The position numbers and the translations under genes were made by a program. 64,000 nt of DNA from NCBI GenBank assembly GCA_964425195.1, contig CAYRLG010000001.1:174977-238976 (forward strand), in the 5' to 3' direction. Position 1 is the stretch's first letter; each line of letters starts with the position of its first letter. Positions 1 to 9,657 of this stretch are shown here, one piece after another. Origin of the DNA: Desulfamplus sp964425195. GTDB taxonomy: Bacteria; Desulfobacterota; Desulfobacteria; Desulfobacterales; Desulfobacteraceae. The notes beneath the pieces are model-generated. The model was not told where the DNA came from and searched no databases. It saw only the letters and a list, made by a program, of their open reading frames with translations.

Positions 1-2
1 TT

Positions 3-1259
3 CACACCACAGTGATTGGTCCACATGGTCAGCGAGTAGAAATTCAGCTTAGAACTCGAGATATGGACGAAGTTGCAGAGTCTGGAATAGCTGCCCACTG
101 GAGCTATAAAGAGGGTGCTGCAATTGATGAAAAGACAGGCAAGACATTTGCATGGCTCAGAAACCTTGTTGATAATCAAAAAGAGTCAACTGATCCTGAC
201 GAGTTTCTTGAGAATGTAAGAATTGATCTCTATCCTGACGAAATTTATGTATTTACACCTGATGGAGAAATTAAGACCCTCCCAAAAGGTGCAACTCCAG
301 TTGATTTTGCATATATGATCCACACAAAAGTGGGGGATCAGTGTGTAGGTGCAAAAGTTAATGGAAAAATGGTCTCTCTTAGTCATAAGTTGGAGACTGG
401 CAATAGCATTACTATTATAACATCAAAAGATCACCATCCCACGCCTGACTGGCTCAACTTTGTTGTAACAGTAAAGGCAAGAAGCAAAATAAGACACTGG
501 ATAAATACTCAAGAAAAGGAGAGAAGTCTCTCACTTGGTAGAGAGATGTGCGAAAAGCTCTTTAAGAAAAAGGGTTATAACTTTAATGCAATGGTTAAAG
601 CAGGAGAGCTTGATGCAATTTCAGAGTCATTTAGCTTTAAGGTAGTTGATGATCTTATTGCTCATGTTGGATTTGGAAAGATTACTCCGCTTCAGTTATT
701 TCATAGAGTTGTTCCAGAGTCTGAAAAGGAGAATGAACAGGAGAATAGATCAGATAAGTTCTCTTCTATTCTTGATAAACTTATTGGTAAAAACCGAAAA
801 CGTAAAAAGAGCAGCGGTGGTATTGTAGTTAAGGGGATTGATGATATCTTAGTTAAATTCTCTAAATGTTGTAACCCTCTTCCCGGAGACGATGTTATAG
901 GGTTTATAACTCAGGGGCAAGGCGTAACAGTGCATCGAAAAGGGTGTCTAAACACTTTGAGAATGAACCCTGAACGTAAAATTGATGTAGAGTGGAGTGA
1001 TGATTATAAAGACTCCTATCCTGCAAGAATCAGAATTCGTGCTACTGATAGAGCAGGATTTTTAGCCGATGTTGCAAGCACAATCAATAAAAACGGAGCA
1101 AATATTATAAATGCACAGACAGAAACTTCAGAGTTTGGTGCTGTTAGCAGTTATTTTACAGTCTCTGTAAGCAGTATTGAGCAGCTTGATAAAGTTATGA
1201 GCGAATTAAGAAAAGTGAAAAACGTGATTAACGTTAAACGAGTTGAGACAGATGAGTGA
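3..1259 (+). CDS. RelA/SpoT-family (p)ppGpp synthetase/hydrolase, 5' truncated by window edge
   Basis: The frame is open from the first bases, so only the C-terminal 419 residues are present. It begins in the end of the synthetase domain (VEIQLRTRDMDEVAESGIAA). A TGS domain follows at about residues 74-135 (DEIYVFTPDGEIKTLPKGAT), then the alpha-helical/zinc-finger region with paired Cys at about 289-290 (KFSKCCNPLPGDD), and a C-terminal ACT domain from about 340 to the end. This order is that of long bifunctional Rsh enzymes, which make and degrade (p)ppGpp in the stringent response. The HD hydrolase domain would lie upstream and cannot be seen, so whether this is SpoT-like (hydrolase active) or RelA-like is open. 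It ends 31 bp before a convergent permease gene. Confidence 0.95.
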   Translation, partial: HTTVIGPHGQRVEIQLRTRDMDEVAESGIAAHWSYKEGAAIDEKTGKTFAWLRNLVDNQKESTDPDEFLENVRIDLYPDEIYVFTPDGEIKTLPKGATPVDFAYMIHTKVGDQCVGAKVNGKMVSLSHKLETGNSITIITSKDHHPTPDWLNFVVTVKARSKIRHWINTQEKERSLSLGREMCEKLFKKKGYNFNAMVKAGELDAISESFSFKVVDDLIAHVGFGKITPLQLFHRVVPESEKENEQENRSDKFSSILDKLIGKNRKRKKSSGGIVVKGIDDILVKFSKCCNPLPGDDVIGFITQGQGVTVHRKGCLNTLRMNPERKIDVEWSDDYKDSYPARIRIRATDRAGFLADVASTINKNGANIINAQTETSEFGAVSSYFTVSVSSIEQLDKVMSELRKVKNVINVKRVETDE

Positions 1260-1289
1260 GAAGGCAAAGATTTACAATCTATATATATT

Positions 1290-2204
1290 TTACTGACCTC
1301 TCCAGTACAGTATAAGCCCCCCTACAATTACAGATCCACCTGTAATATGATATAGTTGGATCTGTTCACCAATAAAGATAAAGGCGATAGAAGAGGCAAA
1401 CACAGGAATTAGATAAGAAAACATTGAAGCCATGTTGGGTCCTACACGTTTTACACCTTCATTCCAGCATAGATACGATATTATGGAGGGGAATATTCCA
1501 AGAAAGAGAATTATAGAGAGATTTTTTATGTTTAGTGGAAATAGACCATAAAAAGAGAACTCCCAAAGATAAAAAGGCAATATAAATGGAAGTCCAGTAA
1601 TGATAGTGATTGTTAAAAAAGCGATGGGTTCTATGCTCAGCTTCATACGTTTTAGAAGTACAGAGTAGATTGACCAACTCGCAACTGCTCCAAATGTCAG
1701 CAGATCGCCAATATTTACCACTAAAGATAGCAAATTATGCAAACTTCCCTTAAAAACAATCATAATCATACCAACAAGGGATATTAGCATACCCAAAATT
1801 TTATACACACTCTCTTGTTGACGGAGAAAAAGCCACGAAAGTATAAAGGTAGTTGCGGGTGTGGCAGCAATTACAAACGACATGTTCGTTGCTGTTGTAA
1901 ATTGTGCAGAACAGTATATAAGTGAGTTGTAAACAGATATACTGAAGATGGATAGAACAATAATTTTTTTGAAGTTCTGTTTAACTATCTCTCGTTGTTT
2001 AATAAGCGATTTTAACCCAAAAGGCAGGATAAAGCATAAAGCTGTAAACCATCGAAAAAAAGAGAGGGAGATAGGTTTTATCTCATTTATCATCCCTTTT
2101 GCCAACACAGTATTTAGTGACCAGCTTAAAACAGCAATAGTCAACAAAATAGATGCAACAATTTTCTCATTATAAGTTTTGCCTCTAACTTTTTTGATAG
2201 CCAT
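1290..2204 (-). CDS. EamA/DMT-family inner-membrane permease
   Basis: This is a 304-residue, very hydrophobic protein with about ten membrane segments arranged as two EamA repeats (about residues 17-140 and 160-300). The first repeat has the typical start LLTIAVLSWSLNTVLAKGM, and the second ends in the family-like VFASSIAFIFIGEQ followed by a glycine-rich GGSVIVGGLIL helix. Drug/metabolite transporters of this family export amino acids, nucleotides or toxic compounds; the substrate cannot be read from sequence. The gene converges on the RelA/SpoT gene and diverges from the TRAP receptor gene. The ATG start at 2204 gives a short Lys/Arg-rich N-terminus, which fits an inside orientation. Confidence 0.9.
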   Translation of the reverse strand: MAIKKVRGKTYNEKIVASILLTIAVLSWSLNTVLAKGMINEIKPISLSFFRWFTALCFILPFGLKSLIKQREIVKQNFKKIIVLSIFSISVYNSLIYCSAQFTTATNMSFVIAATPATTFILSWLFLRQQESVYKILGMLISLVGMIMIVFKGSLHNLLSLVVNIGDLLTFGAVASWSIYSVLLKRMKLSIEPIAFLTITIITGLPFILPFYLWEFSFYGLFPLNIKNLSIILFLGIFPSIISYLCWNEGVKRVGPNMASMFSYLIPVFASSIAFIFIGEQIQLYHITGGSVIVGGLILYWRGQ

Positions 2205-2318
2205 TTTTTAATAAACCCACTTTCGTGTTAAATACACGTACCCAAATTTAATAAACTGATTATAAATATTAACAGCAGTATATTGCTCTTTCCTATATCT
2301 TATCCTAAAGAAAATCAA

Positions 2319-2361
2319 GGTGTGGTGTTTTTGTATTATTATGATATTGAAAAATCACACC
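2319..2361. repeat. Imperfect inverted repeat in divergent intergenic region
   Basis: Arms GGTGTG (2319-2324) and CACACC (2356-2361) are extended inward by T-rich and A-rich tracts with a small mismatch. The repeat lies between the minus-strand permease and the plus-strand TRAP receptor, about 70 bp upstream of the latter. It could be an operator or an RNA hairpin in the receptor leader. A second small inverted repeat (CGTGT-taaat-ACACG, 2224-2238) is close to the permease start. Function is unknown. Confidence 0.3.
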
Positions 2362-2428
2362 CTATTCCACCCTCTACTCTCTGTATAGAGCAGAAGGATA
2401 ACACCAACAACAATAAGGAGAAAAATCA

Positions 2429-3508
2429 GTGAAACGACGTGAATTTATGAAAAAGGCAGGTACAGGAGCACTGGTTGCAGGGGCAGCAATGGGTGTAGTC
2501 CCAGCAATGGCAGCAAAACCGGTTATGTGGAAAATGGTGACAACATGGCCTCCTCACTTTCCTATTTTAGGAGAAGGAGCTGATTATATTGCAAAACTTG
2601 TAGAGGAGATGAGCGGGGGAAGGTTCAAGATTTCTGTTTATGGTGGTGGTGAATTGGTTCCTCCTATGGGAGTGTTTGATGCAGTAAGTCAAGGCACTGT
2701 AGAGATGGGACATGGAGCAGCATACTATTGGTCAGGTAAAGCTCCAGCAGCCCAATTTTTTGCAGCAGTTCCTTTTGGTTTCAATGCCCAGTCACAAAAC
2801 GCATGGGTTACATCAGGAGGTGGGCTTGAGCTGTGGGAAGAGATTTATAGACCATTTAATCTGAAACCATATCTTGGTGGAAATACAGGTGTTCAGATGG
2901 GAGGATGGTTTAATAAAGAGATCAACAGTGTTGAAGATTTAAAAGGTTTAAAGATGAGAATTCCGGGTCTTGGTGGCCAGGTTCTTGCAAAGGCTGGTGG
3001 AAATGCAATTTTAGTTGCTGCTGGTGAAATTTATACAAATCTTGAAAGAGGTGTAATTGATGCAACTGAGTGGGTAGGACCATTTCACGATCTGACAATA
3101 GGACTCCATAAGGTTGCAAAATTTTACTATTACCCAGGATGGCATGAACCCGGAACAACACTTGAGGCTATGGTAAATATCTCTGCTTATGAAAAGTTAC
3201 CTCCTGATTTGAAGGCAATCTTAGATACTGCAATTGCAAGAGCCAACAGTTTGATGCTTGCCCAGTTTGAGGCAAGAAACAACGATGCATTAAACGAGCT
3301 TATTACAAAGCATAAGGTTCAGCTCAAAAAATTTCCAGACGATGTTTTAAAGCAGCTTAAAATTTATGCGGATGAAGTGCTTGAAGAGATGGCAGCTAAA
3401 GACCCTTTAAGTAAAAAAGTTTATGACTCTTTTAAAAAGTTCAGAGCACAGATTTACGAGTGGAACAAAACAAGCGAAGAGCCATACCAGCAATTTAAAT
3501 ATATTTAA
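2429..3508 (+). CDS. TRAP transporter solute receptor (DctP/TakP-like), Tat-exported
   Basis: The 359-residue protein starts at GTG 2429, preceded by AAGGAG at 2415-2420. The N-terminus is a twin-arginine signal (MKRREFMKKAG, then an Ala/Gly-rich stretch ending PAMA), so the protein is exported folded to the periplasm. The mature part resembles TRAP receptors of the alpha-keto acid/lactate type, with TTWPPHFPILGEGADYIAK, an FNKEINSVEDLKGLKMRIPG segment and the conserved YTNLERGVIDATEW region that helps bind the carboxylate. TRAP receptors normally sit beside dctQ and dctM membrane genes. None is nearby, so this is an orphan receptor whose partner must be elsewhere. An intrinsic terminator follows at 3571. 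Confidence 0.92.
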   Translation: MKRREFMKKAGTGALVAGAAMGVVPAMAAKPVMWKMVTTWPPHFPILGEGADYIAKLVEEMSGGRFKISVYGGGELVPPMGVFDAVSQGTVEMGHGAAYYWSGKAPAAQFFAAVPFGFNAQSQNAWVTSGGGLELWEEIYRPFNLKPYLGGNTGVQMGGWFNKEINSVEDLKGLKMRIPGLGGQVLAKAGGNAILVAAGEIYTNLERGVIDATEWVGPFHDLTIGLHKVAKFYYYPGWHEPGTTLEAMVNISAYEKLPPDLKAILDTAIARANSLMLAQFEARNNDALNELITKHKVQLKKFPDDVLKQLKIYADEVLEEMAAKDPLSKKVYDSFKKFRAQIYEWNKTSEEPYQQFKYI

Positions 3509-3570
3509 TACTATATTATAAGTAACAATAAAGTTAATTCTATTTATTTGACATTTTTTATATGCCAACA

Positions 3571-3606
3571 GAGACGCACAACTGTGCGTCTCTCTATTTT
3601 TTTATT
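3571..3606 (+). terminator. Rho-independent terminator after TRAP receptor gene
   Basis: A perfect 9-bp stem (GAGACGCAC 3571-3579 and GTGCGTCTC 3584-3592) with loop AACT is followed by a T-rich tract (TCTATTTTTTTATT). It lies 63 bp after the receptor stop codon. It falls inside the longest open frame of the next gene, which argues that the kinase starts downstream of it at 3703. Confidence 0.85.
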
Positions 3607-3702
3607 AAGTCTCTGTCTATCTTAATATTACTATTTTCTATTGTGCTTTTGTGTCTCTATTTATTTTCTATCTATTTGTGTCAGTTAGGACAAGGAAATT
3701 AC

Positions 3703-6700
3703 ATGAGTGAAGAAATTAATAAGACAATATCTTATCCTAAAATTGAAACAAGGACAAACCGTAATATATGGTTAGTGTGGATCATACTTATTACTGGTTT
3801 AACTATCACTGCTCTTTCTGCTTTTTATCTTCAACGCTATTCAGCAAAAAATGCACAGATAGAGTTTGATTTTGCATGTCAAGAGATAAAACTTGTAATT
3901 AATGATCGCCTTAATGCACACGCTTTGATATTGAGAAGCGGTGCAGCATATTTTTATGGTACTGATGATGTTACAAGAGAAGAGTGGAATCTATTTACCT
4001 TAAAACAGAGAGTTGACGAGCATCTTCCCGGAATAGAGGGATTAGGATTTTCTCTTCTTATCCCAAGCGGTAACCTTGCAGAACACGAACAAAAAATACG
4101 TGACCAAGGTTTTCCAGACTACAGTGTAAAACCAGAAGGCAGACGTGATATTTATACTTCTATAATCTATATTGAACCTTTTGAGGGTCGTAACTTAAAA
4201 GCTTTTGGTTATGATATGTTTTCTGAATCTATCCGCCGCGATGCAATGGAACGTGCAAGAGATGAAGATAGGGCTACAATTTCAGGAAAGGTTACTTTAG
4301 TACAAGAAAGCGACCAAGATGTTCAAGCAGGAACATTAATGTATGTTCCTGTTTATCGTAATAAAATGGAGATAAATACAGTTGAGCAACGCCGTAATGC
4401 CCTGTATGGATGGATATTTAGCCCCTACAGAATGGTTGATCTTATGCAGGGGATTTTGGGAGGTTGGGATTTACATGGAAGAAAACGTATTCGTTTGCAA
4501 ATTTTTGATGGCTACAATCTATCATCAGACAATCTACTTTACGATAGCCAACCAGCTCAGCCTAAAACATTAGAACAGACACCACGATTTAAAAGAGATA
4601 TTCCGATTCTTTTCGGAGGTCGCCTCTGGACACTTCAATTTACAAAGAGTGAAGTAGATTCATCTGGCGAGCTGACCACATTGTGGTTAGTTATATCTTG
4701 CGGGACAGTTATTACAATTCTTCTTTCAACATCAATATTTTTCTTGTATAATTCCCGTTTTATGGCACAGCAGATGGCAGCAAAGCTCACTCTTGAGTTA
4801 ACGCAGAGTGAAGAGCGTCATAGAAAACTCTCGGAACTTACATTTGAAGGGATACTATTTCACGATAATGGTATTATAATCGATTTTAACCAATCAGCAA
4901 TGAGTTTGACAGGTTATACTCAGGAAGAGTTAAAAGGCAAGAGCATTCTTGAGCTTTTAGTACCTGAAAAATATCATTCAGTAGTAATAGATAAGATGTC
5001 TCAACAGTTTGTCTCTCCTTATGAAATTGAAATTATCAAAAAAGATGGAGATTTGCTAACAGTAGAGGCTCAAGCAGCAACCATTATTTATAATAGTAAA
5101 TATATGAGAGTGGTAGCTATAAGAGATATTACTGATCGCAAATTAGCGGAAAAAGCGTTACTAAAAGCAGAAGAGGATCAGCGGATATTGTTGGATAATA
5201 TCCAAATACAGGTGTGGTATCAGCTTGATGAGCATACTTACGGAGCTGTAAATAAGTTTCATGCTGATTTTGTAGGAAAGAGCAAAGAAGAGCTTGCTTT
5301 TAGAGATTTGTATGAGCTATTTCCAAAGGAGATGGTAGAGATTTGTCGTAAAAGCAATAACGAAGTTTTTATAACTGGAAAGCCTTTATATACAGAGGAG
5401 TGGACACCTGATGCCTCTGGTAAAAATAGGCTTCTTTCAATTATGAAGTCTCCTAAAATCGGAGCTGATGGCAACGTAGAGTATGTTGTCTGTTCTGCTG
5501 AAGATATAACAGATCGTAAGGTAGCTGAACAAAATCTTATTGAGACCAACCAACAGCTTGAAGAGGCAATAGAGAAAGCCAATGCAATGGCTGTTCAAGC
5601 ACAGATGGCAGATATTGCTAAAAGTGAATTTTTGGCGAACATGAGCCACGAAATACGAACTCCCATGAACGGAGTTATAGGTATGATTGATCTCCTCTTA
5701 GAGACAGAGCTTACAGATGAACAACGCCATTTTGGAACAATAGTTCGTTCAAGTGCAGAGTCGCTTCTCACCATTATCAACGATATTTTAGATTTTTCCA
5801 AAATTGAGGCAAAAAAACTTCAACTTGAGACAATCGATTTTGATCTGTCAGCTTTACTTCAAGATTTTGCATATAACTTTGCTATACGCGCTCACGAAAA
5901 AGGTATTGAACTTCTATGGGATATAGACCTTAACGTACCGCTTCTACTAAAAGGAGATCAAGGGCGATTACGTCAAATTCTTACTAATCTTACTGGCAAT
6001 GCAATTAAATTCACTAATAAAGGAGAGGTTGTAGTTCGTGTCTCTTGCGTAGAAGAGGGATACGATGATAGTAATCATAACACTGTTATTCTTAAATTCT
6101 CTGTGCGTGATACTGGTATTGGTATTCAAGAAGATAAAATAGAAATTCTTTTTGATAAGTTCAGTCAGGCAGACGCTTCAACTACCAGAAAATATGGTGG
6201 TACAGGTCTTGGTTTAGCAATATCTAAACAGTTGGTAGAGTTAATGGGTGGTCAGCTTAGTGTAAAAAGTGAAGAGGGTAAAGGATCAGAGTTTTGGTTT
6301 ACTGCCCATTTTATTAGACAGACAGAAGGATTACAACCAGAGGAAAATAGCTTTCAACTCTCTGATTTAAATGGAGTTCGTGCATTAATTGTAGATGACA
6401 ACTCTACAAATCGTGAAATTTTGATGAAACGATTACATTCTTGGGGAGTCCGTGCGTCAGATGTGTCAGATGGTTTTCAAGCTCTTCAAGCTATTTATAA
6501 GGCTGCCCAAGAAGGAGATCCGTTCAAGATAGCTATTATTGATATGCAGATGCCAGTGATGGACGGAGAGTCTCTCGGGCGTTCAATTAAAGCTGAACCT
6601 TATATTGCTGATACCCGAATGATAATGCTCACATCTATTGGTGGAAAAGTGGATGCCAAATATTTTATCCAAAATGGATTTGACGCTTATCTTACAAAAC

Positions 6701-7623
6701 CTGTCTTATACAGTGAACTTAGTGAAGCAATGGCTTCTTTAGTGGCAAAAGATATAGAGACTAAGATATGTCCAATATCTAAAACTTTTGAAAAACTCAA
6801 CACTCTATCGGATAGCTCTAACTTTTTTATAGGCAAGAATATTAAAGTCCTTGTTGCAGAAGATAATATTACAAATCAGCAGGTTGCTCTTGGAATTCTT
6901 AGTAAAATAGGAATTGAAGCAGATATTGTAGTTAATGGAGATGAGGCTATTAAAGCTTTAAAGAGAGTAGATTACGATCTTGTCTTGATGGATGTGCAAA
7001 TGCCTGAAATGGATGGAATTGAAGCAACATGCCGAATCAGAAATAGAGAGCCTGAAGTTATAAATAAGATGGTTCCTATTATTGCAATGACAGCTAATGC
7101 AATGCAAGGAGATAGCGATAGGTGTCTAAATTCAGGTATGAATGACTATATATCAAAGCCATTTAATTTCAATGACTTTGTGCAAACTCTTAAAAAATGG
7201 CTAAAACAGGAGAAAGATAAAAAAGAGTTATCAACACCCCCAAATAACAAAGCTCAAGAATCAATAGAGGAGAGTAAACTTAGTGACATCCCTATATGGG
7301 ACAGAGAGATTATGATGGTTAGAATTATGAATGACGAAGCTATAGCGAGTATATTAATAGAGGGTTTTATCGAAGATACTCCCCATCAGATAGAGAGTTT
7401 ATACTGTTCTATGGATAGAGGAGATATGGCTGGTGTGAAACTGCAAGCTCACACCATAAAGGGGAGTGCTTCACAAATTGGGGCAGAGAGGCTTAGAGCA
7501 GCAGCCTTTGAAGTTGAAAAAGCTGCTAATGCTGGAAAGCAAAGTGAGGTAATTTCACTTGCAACTGAAATTAAAAGTCAATTTATAGCACTAAAAGATG
7601 AGATATTAAAATATGTTAAATAA
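3703..7623 (+). CDS. CHASE-PAS-PAS hybrid sensor histidine kinase with two receivers and HPt
   Basis: From ATG 3703 (AAGGA at 3692-3696) the protein has 1306 residues. Order: TM1 about 23-45, periplasmic CHASE domain about 55-260 (RNLKAFGYDM region), TM2 about 323-349, two PAS domains (about 372-486 and 490-612), HisKA with phospho-acceptor His649 (NMSHEIRTPMNG), HATPase (DTGIGI, GGTGLGLAIS), receiver 1 with Asp947 (IIDMQMPVMDG), receiver 2 with Asp1097 (LMDVQMPEMDG) and a C-terminal HPt with His1250 (AHTIKGSA). It is therefore a complete phosphorelay on one chain that senses a small periplasmic ligand; no DNA-binding output is attached or adjacent. The frame stays open upstream to 3562, but that extension contains the preceding gene's terminator and is unlikely to be translated. 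Confidence 0.93.
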   Translation: MSEEINKTISYPKIETRTNRNIWLVWIILITGLTITALSAFYLQRYSAKNAQIEFDFACQEIKLVINDRLNAHALILRSGAAYFYGTDDVTREEWNLFTLKQRVDEHLPGIEGLGFSLLIPSGNLAEHEQKIRDQGFPDYSVKPEGRRDIYTSIIYIEPFEGRNLKAFGYDMFSESIRRDAMERARDEDRATISGKVTLVQESDQDVQAGTLMYVPVYRNKMEINTVEQRRNALYGWIFSPYRMVDLMQGILGGWDLHGRKRIRLQIFDGYNLSSDNLLYDSQPAQPKTLEQTPRFKRDIPILFGGRLWTLQFTKSEVDSSGELTTLWLVISCGTVITILLSTSIFFLYNSRFMAQQMAAKLTLELTQSEERHRKLSELTFEGILFHDNGIIIDFNQSAMSLTGYTQEELKGKSILELLVPEKYHSVVIDKMSQQFVSPYEIEIIKKDGDLLTVEAQAATIIYNSKYMRVVAIRDITDRKLAEKALLKAEEDQRILLDNIQIQVWYQLDEHTYGAVNKFHADFVGKSKEELAFRDLYELFPKEMVEICRKSNNEVFITGKPLYTEEWTPDASGKNRLLSIMKSPKIGADGNVEYVVCSAEDITDRKVAEQNLIETNQQLEEAIEKANAMAVQAQMADIAKSEFLANMSHEIRTPMNGVIGMIDLLLETELTDEQRHFGTIVRSSAESLLTIINDILDFSKIEAKKLQLETIDFDLSALLQDFAYNFAIRAHEKGIELLWDIDLNVPLLLKGDQGRLRQILTNLTGNAIKFTNKGEVVVRVSCVEEGYDDSNHNTVILKFSVRDTGIGIQEDKIEILFDKFSQADASTTRKYGGTGLGLAISKQLVELMGGQLSVKSEEGKGSEFWFTAHFIRQTEGLQPEENSFQLSDLNGVRALIVDDNSTNREILMKRLHSWGVRASDVSDGFQALQAIYKAAQEGDPFKIAIIDMQMPVMDGESLGRSIKAEPYIADTRMIMLTSIGGKVDAKYFIQNGFDAYLTKPVLYSELSEAMASLVAKDIETKICPISKTFEKLNTLSDSSNFFIGKNIKVLVAEDNITNQQVALGILSKIGIEADIVVNGDEAIKALKRVDYDLVLMDVQMPEMDGIEATCRIRNREPEVINKMVPIIAMTANAMQGDSDRCLNSGMNDYISKPFNFNDFVQTLKKWLKQEKDKKELSTPPNNKAQESIEESKLSDIPIWDREIMMVRIMNDEAIASILIEGFIEDTPHQIESLYCSMDRGDMAGVKLQAHTIKGSASQIGAERLRAAAFEVEKAANAGKQSEVISLATEIKSQFIALKDEILKYVK

Positions 7624-7791
7624 CCTTGCTCCTTAAAAAAGGATAACTAATTAGAACGCATAAAACATTATATTATTTAACTTCTCTTACCTAAATATTT
7701 TGCAAGCAGTTTCAATTATGGTATTGATGTAGCTGCAATAAGATTAGCTCTCTTTTTATAATATATTTAAAAACTATAAGGATATCCATAG

Positions 7792-9639
7792 ATGCTTGAA
7801 TTGACCCAATCACAACGTGCGAGAAGCGCTATTAGAGAGTTTAAAACAATAACAGAATCTCTTGCAATCAGAGGTTTTTACCGCCCATCAGGAAGATTTG
7901 GTAGGGCTCTTGAAAACTGTTTAAGAGAGTTAAGCCCAGAGATATACGGAAGTATGAACGATCCAAGAGTTCTTGAGCTAAAAGGGCTTGAATATGTAGT
8001 GGATAGATTACCCCAAGGGATTGAGCAGTGCACAAAAATAATATTAACTGATGAAGATCACTTTGATAATACACCTTTTACGAAAATCCAACCTCTAAAA
8101 AGGAGACGAAAGTCTTACAGAATTAATAAGAACGAAATGTGCTTCATAATCTCAAGAGGTATAAGTGAAATTTATGATATAATTACACACATGACATTTT
8201 TAAATATTGAAGCTAAAAAGATATTTAAACGGATGCACGATGATTATGGGGTAAGCCCTGAATGGAATAAACTTGAGAAATTTGTATTTAAGATAGAGAG
8301 GCTAAGTAATATTAATAAGTTAGATAAATCTAACTCTTGCAAGGATGAACTATCCAACTTTGAAACAGAGATTACCCCAGAAGAGCTTGACTCTGCTATA
8401 TGGAACATGAGCATTATAATAGGAAGACCTTACAATGAGACAAGAGAGACTTACGAATATCTTGAAAATAGCAAAAAGCTACACCAAAGTAACAATGGAC
8501 TATTTTCATTGATCTACCATCTTGGAAAAAGGATTCAAGCAGATCAGCAGTCAAGAGACAATGCTTTGGTTATCTATTTTACCCCATCTCTTATGAGTAT
8601 TATTGGACATCAACGGTATGGGAAAATATGGTCATCAACTATTGATCGTGAAATTTGTCAGAAAAATCTTCAAAATCGCCCTTTACATATAATAAGTGCA
8701 AATATGCACAGTGTAGTAAATATTATCTATGGCTATGCTGCAATAAAAGCATCTGGAAAAAACTTTTCTAACAGCAGTTCTATAAACAGCCAAAGTAGCG
8801 ATAACAGCGATCTATACTCATTTTGTGTATCTATCAGAGATAAAAGTAGCCAGATCATTGAATTTGCAAGCTCAAGGGGGTTATATTTTATTCCAGATCA
8901 CTCTGGAGCAAACATAGATTGTCAGCTTATTGACACTGCCATGTTAGGCAACATAGAGTTTCATCCAGCTTTGGACATTGATATTGCAAAGATGAGTGAA
9001 AAGCCTCTTTTGTTAGTTATAGATTATGCTTTTGGTGCTCAGGCGTTTGAGATAATGGAGCAGTTGTTAAAACCTTATGAGCATAATGGAGCTAAAAAAG
9101 CATTGGAAAATGGTTCTATTGCAATCATGGGAAAAGCTGGTATCCTTCCTGGTGAAAAGGGAGATGTAATGCTTGCTACTGCACATGTCTTTGAGGGAAC
9201 ATCAGACAACTACCTTTTTGACAACGATCTTACACAAGAAGATTTTGATCCAGAAGTTCGTGTATATGTTGGACCTATGGCAACTGTTCTTGGCACATCT
9301 CTTCAAAATAAAGATGTTTTAAAAATGTTTATGACAGATTGGAAGGCTGTTGGCTTGGAGATGGAAGGCGGGCATTACCATAAGGCGATAAATGCCTCTA
9401 TCATAAAGGGGAATATCCCATCAAAGATAAGGGTAAGGTATGCCTACTATGCCTCTGATAACCCTTTAATGACAGGTAATACACTTGCGGCTGGAGCAAT
9501 GGGGGTAGAGGGGATAAAGCCAACTTACATGATTACAAAGGTAATCTTAGAGAAGATTATGGGAAAATCAGAAGCAACCTCGCCCGCATCTGGAAAATCG
9601 CATAAGAGTAACGCCCTTATACCAACAACTGAAAGCTAA
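7792..9639 (+). CDS. Large conserved protein with nucleoside-phosphorylase-like C-terminal half
   Basis: This 615-residue soluble protein has no signal peptide. I cannot assign a function; it resembles what I recall as the DUF6909 group, which I cannot check here. The N-terminal half (1-300) is charged and helical with no motif I recognise. The C-terminal half has features of the purine nucleoside phosphorylase/MTA nucleosidase fold: a glycine-rich GKAGILPGEKGDVMLATAH stretch (about 452-470) and AVGLEMEGGHYHKAI (about 522-536), which resembles the family's EMEG/EMEA purine-ribose contact. It ends 18 bp before the GspE ATPase gene and may be transcribed with it. It could be a nucleotide-binding regulator or a nucleosidase. 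Confidence 0.6.
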   Translation: MLELTQSQRARSAIREFKTITESLAIRGFYRPSGRFGRALENCLRELSPEIYGSMNDPRVLELKGLEYVVDRLPQGIEQCTKIILTDEDHFDNTPFTKIQPLKRRRKSYRINKNEMCFIISRGISEIYDIITHMTFLNIEAKKIFKRMHDDYGVSPEWNKLEKFVFKIERLSNINKLDKSNSCKDELSNFETEITPEELDSAIWNMSIIIGRPYNETRETYEYLENSKKLHQSNNGLFSLIYHLGKRIQADQQSRDNALVIYFTPSLMSIIGHQRYGKIWSSTIDREICQKNLQNRPLHIISANMHSVVNIIYGYAAIKASGKNFSNSSSINSQSSDNSDLYSFCVSIRDKSSQIIEFASSRGLYFIPDHSGANIDCQLIDTAMLGNIEFHPALDIDIAKMSEKPLLLVIDYAFGAQAFEIMEQLLKPYEHNGAKKALENGSIAIMGKAGILPGEKGDVMLATAHVFEGTSDNYLFDNDLTQEDFDPEVRVYVGPMATVLGTSLQNKDVLKMFMTDWKAVGLEMEGGHYHKAINASIIKGNIPSKIRVRYAYYASDNPLMTGNTLAAGAMGVEGIKPTYMITKVILEKIMGKSEATSPASGKSHKSNALIPTTES

Positions 9640-9657
9640 CTGGAAAGTTTATATATA

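Noticed and set aside
7631..7644. TCCTT-AAAA-AAGGA hairpin after the hybrid kinase as a terminator
   Set aside because: The stem is only 5 bp, AT-rich and not followed by a T-run.
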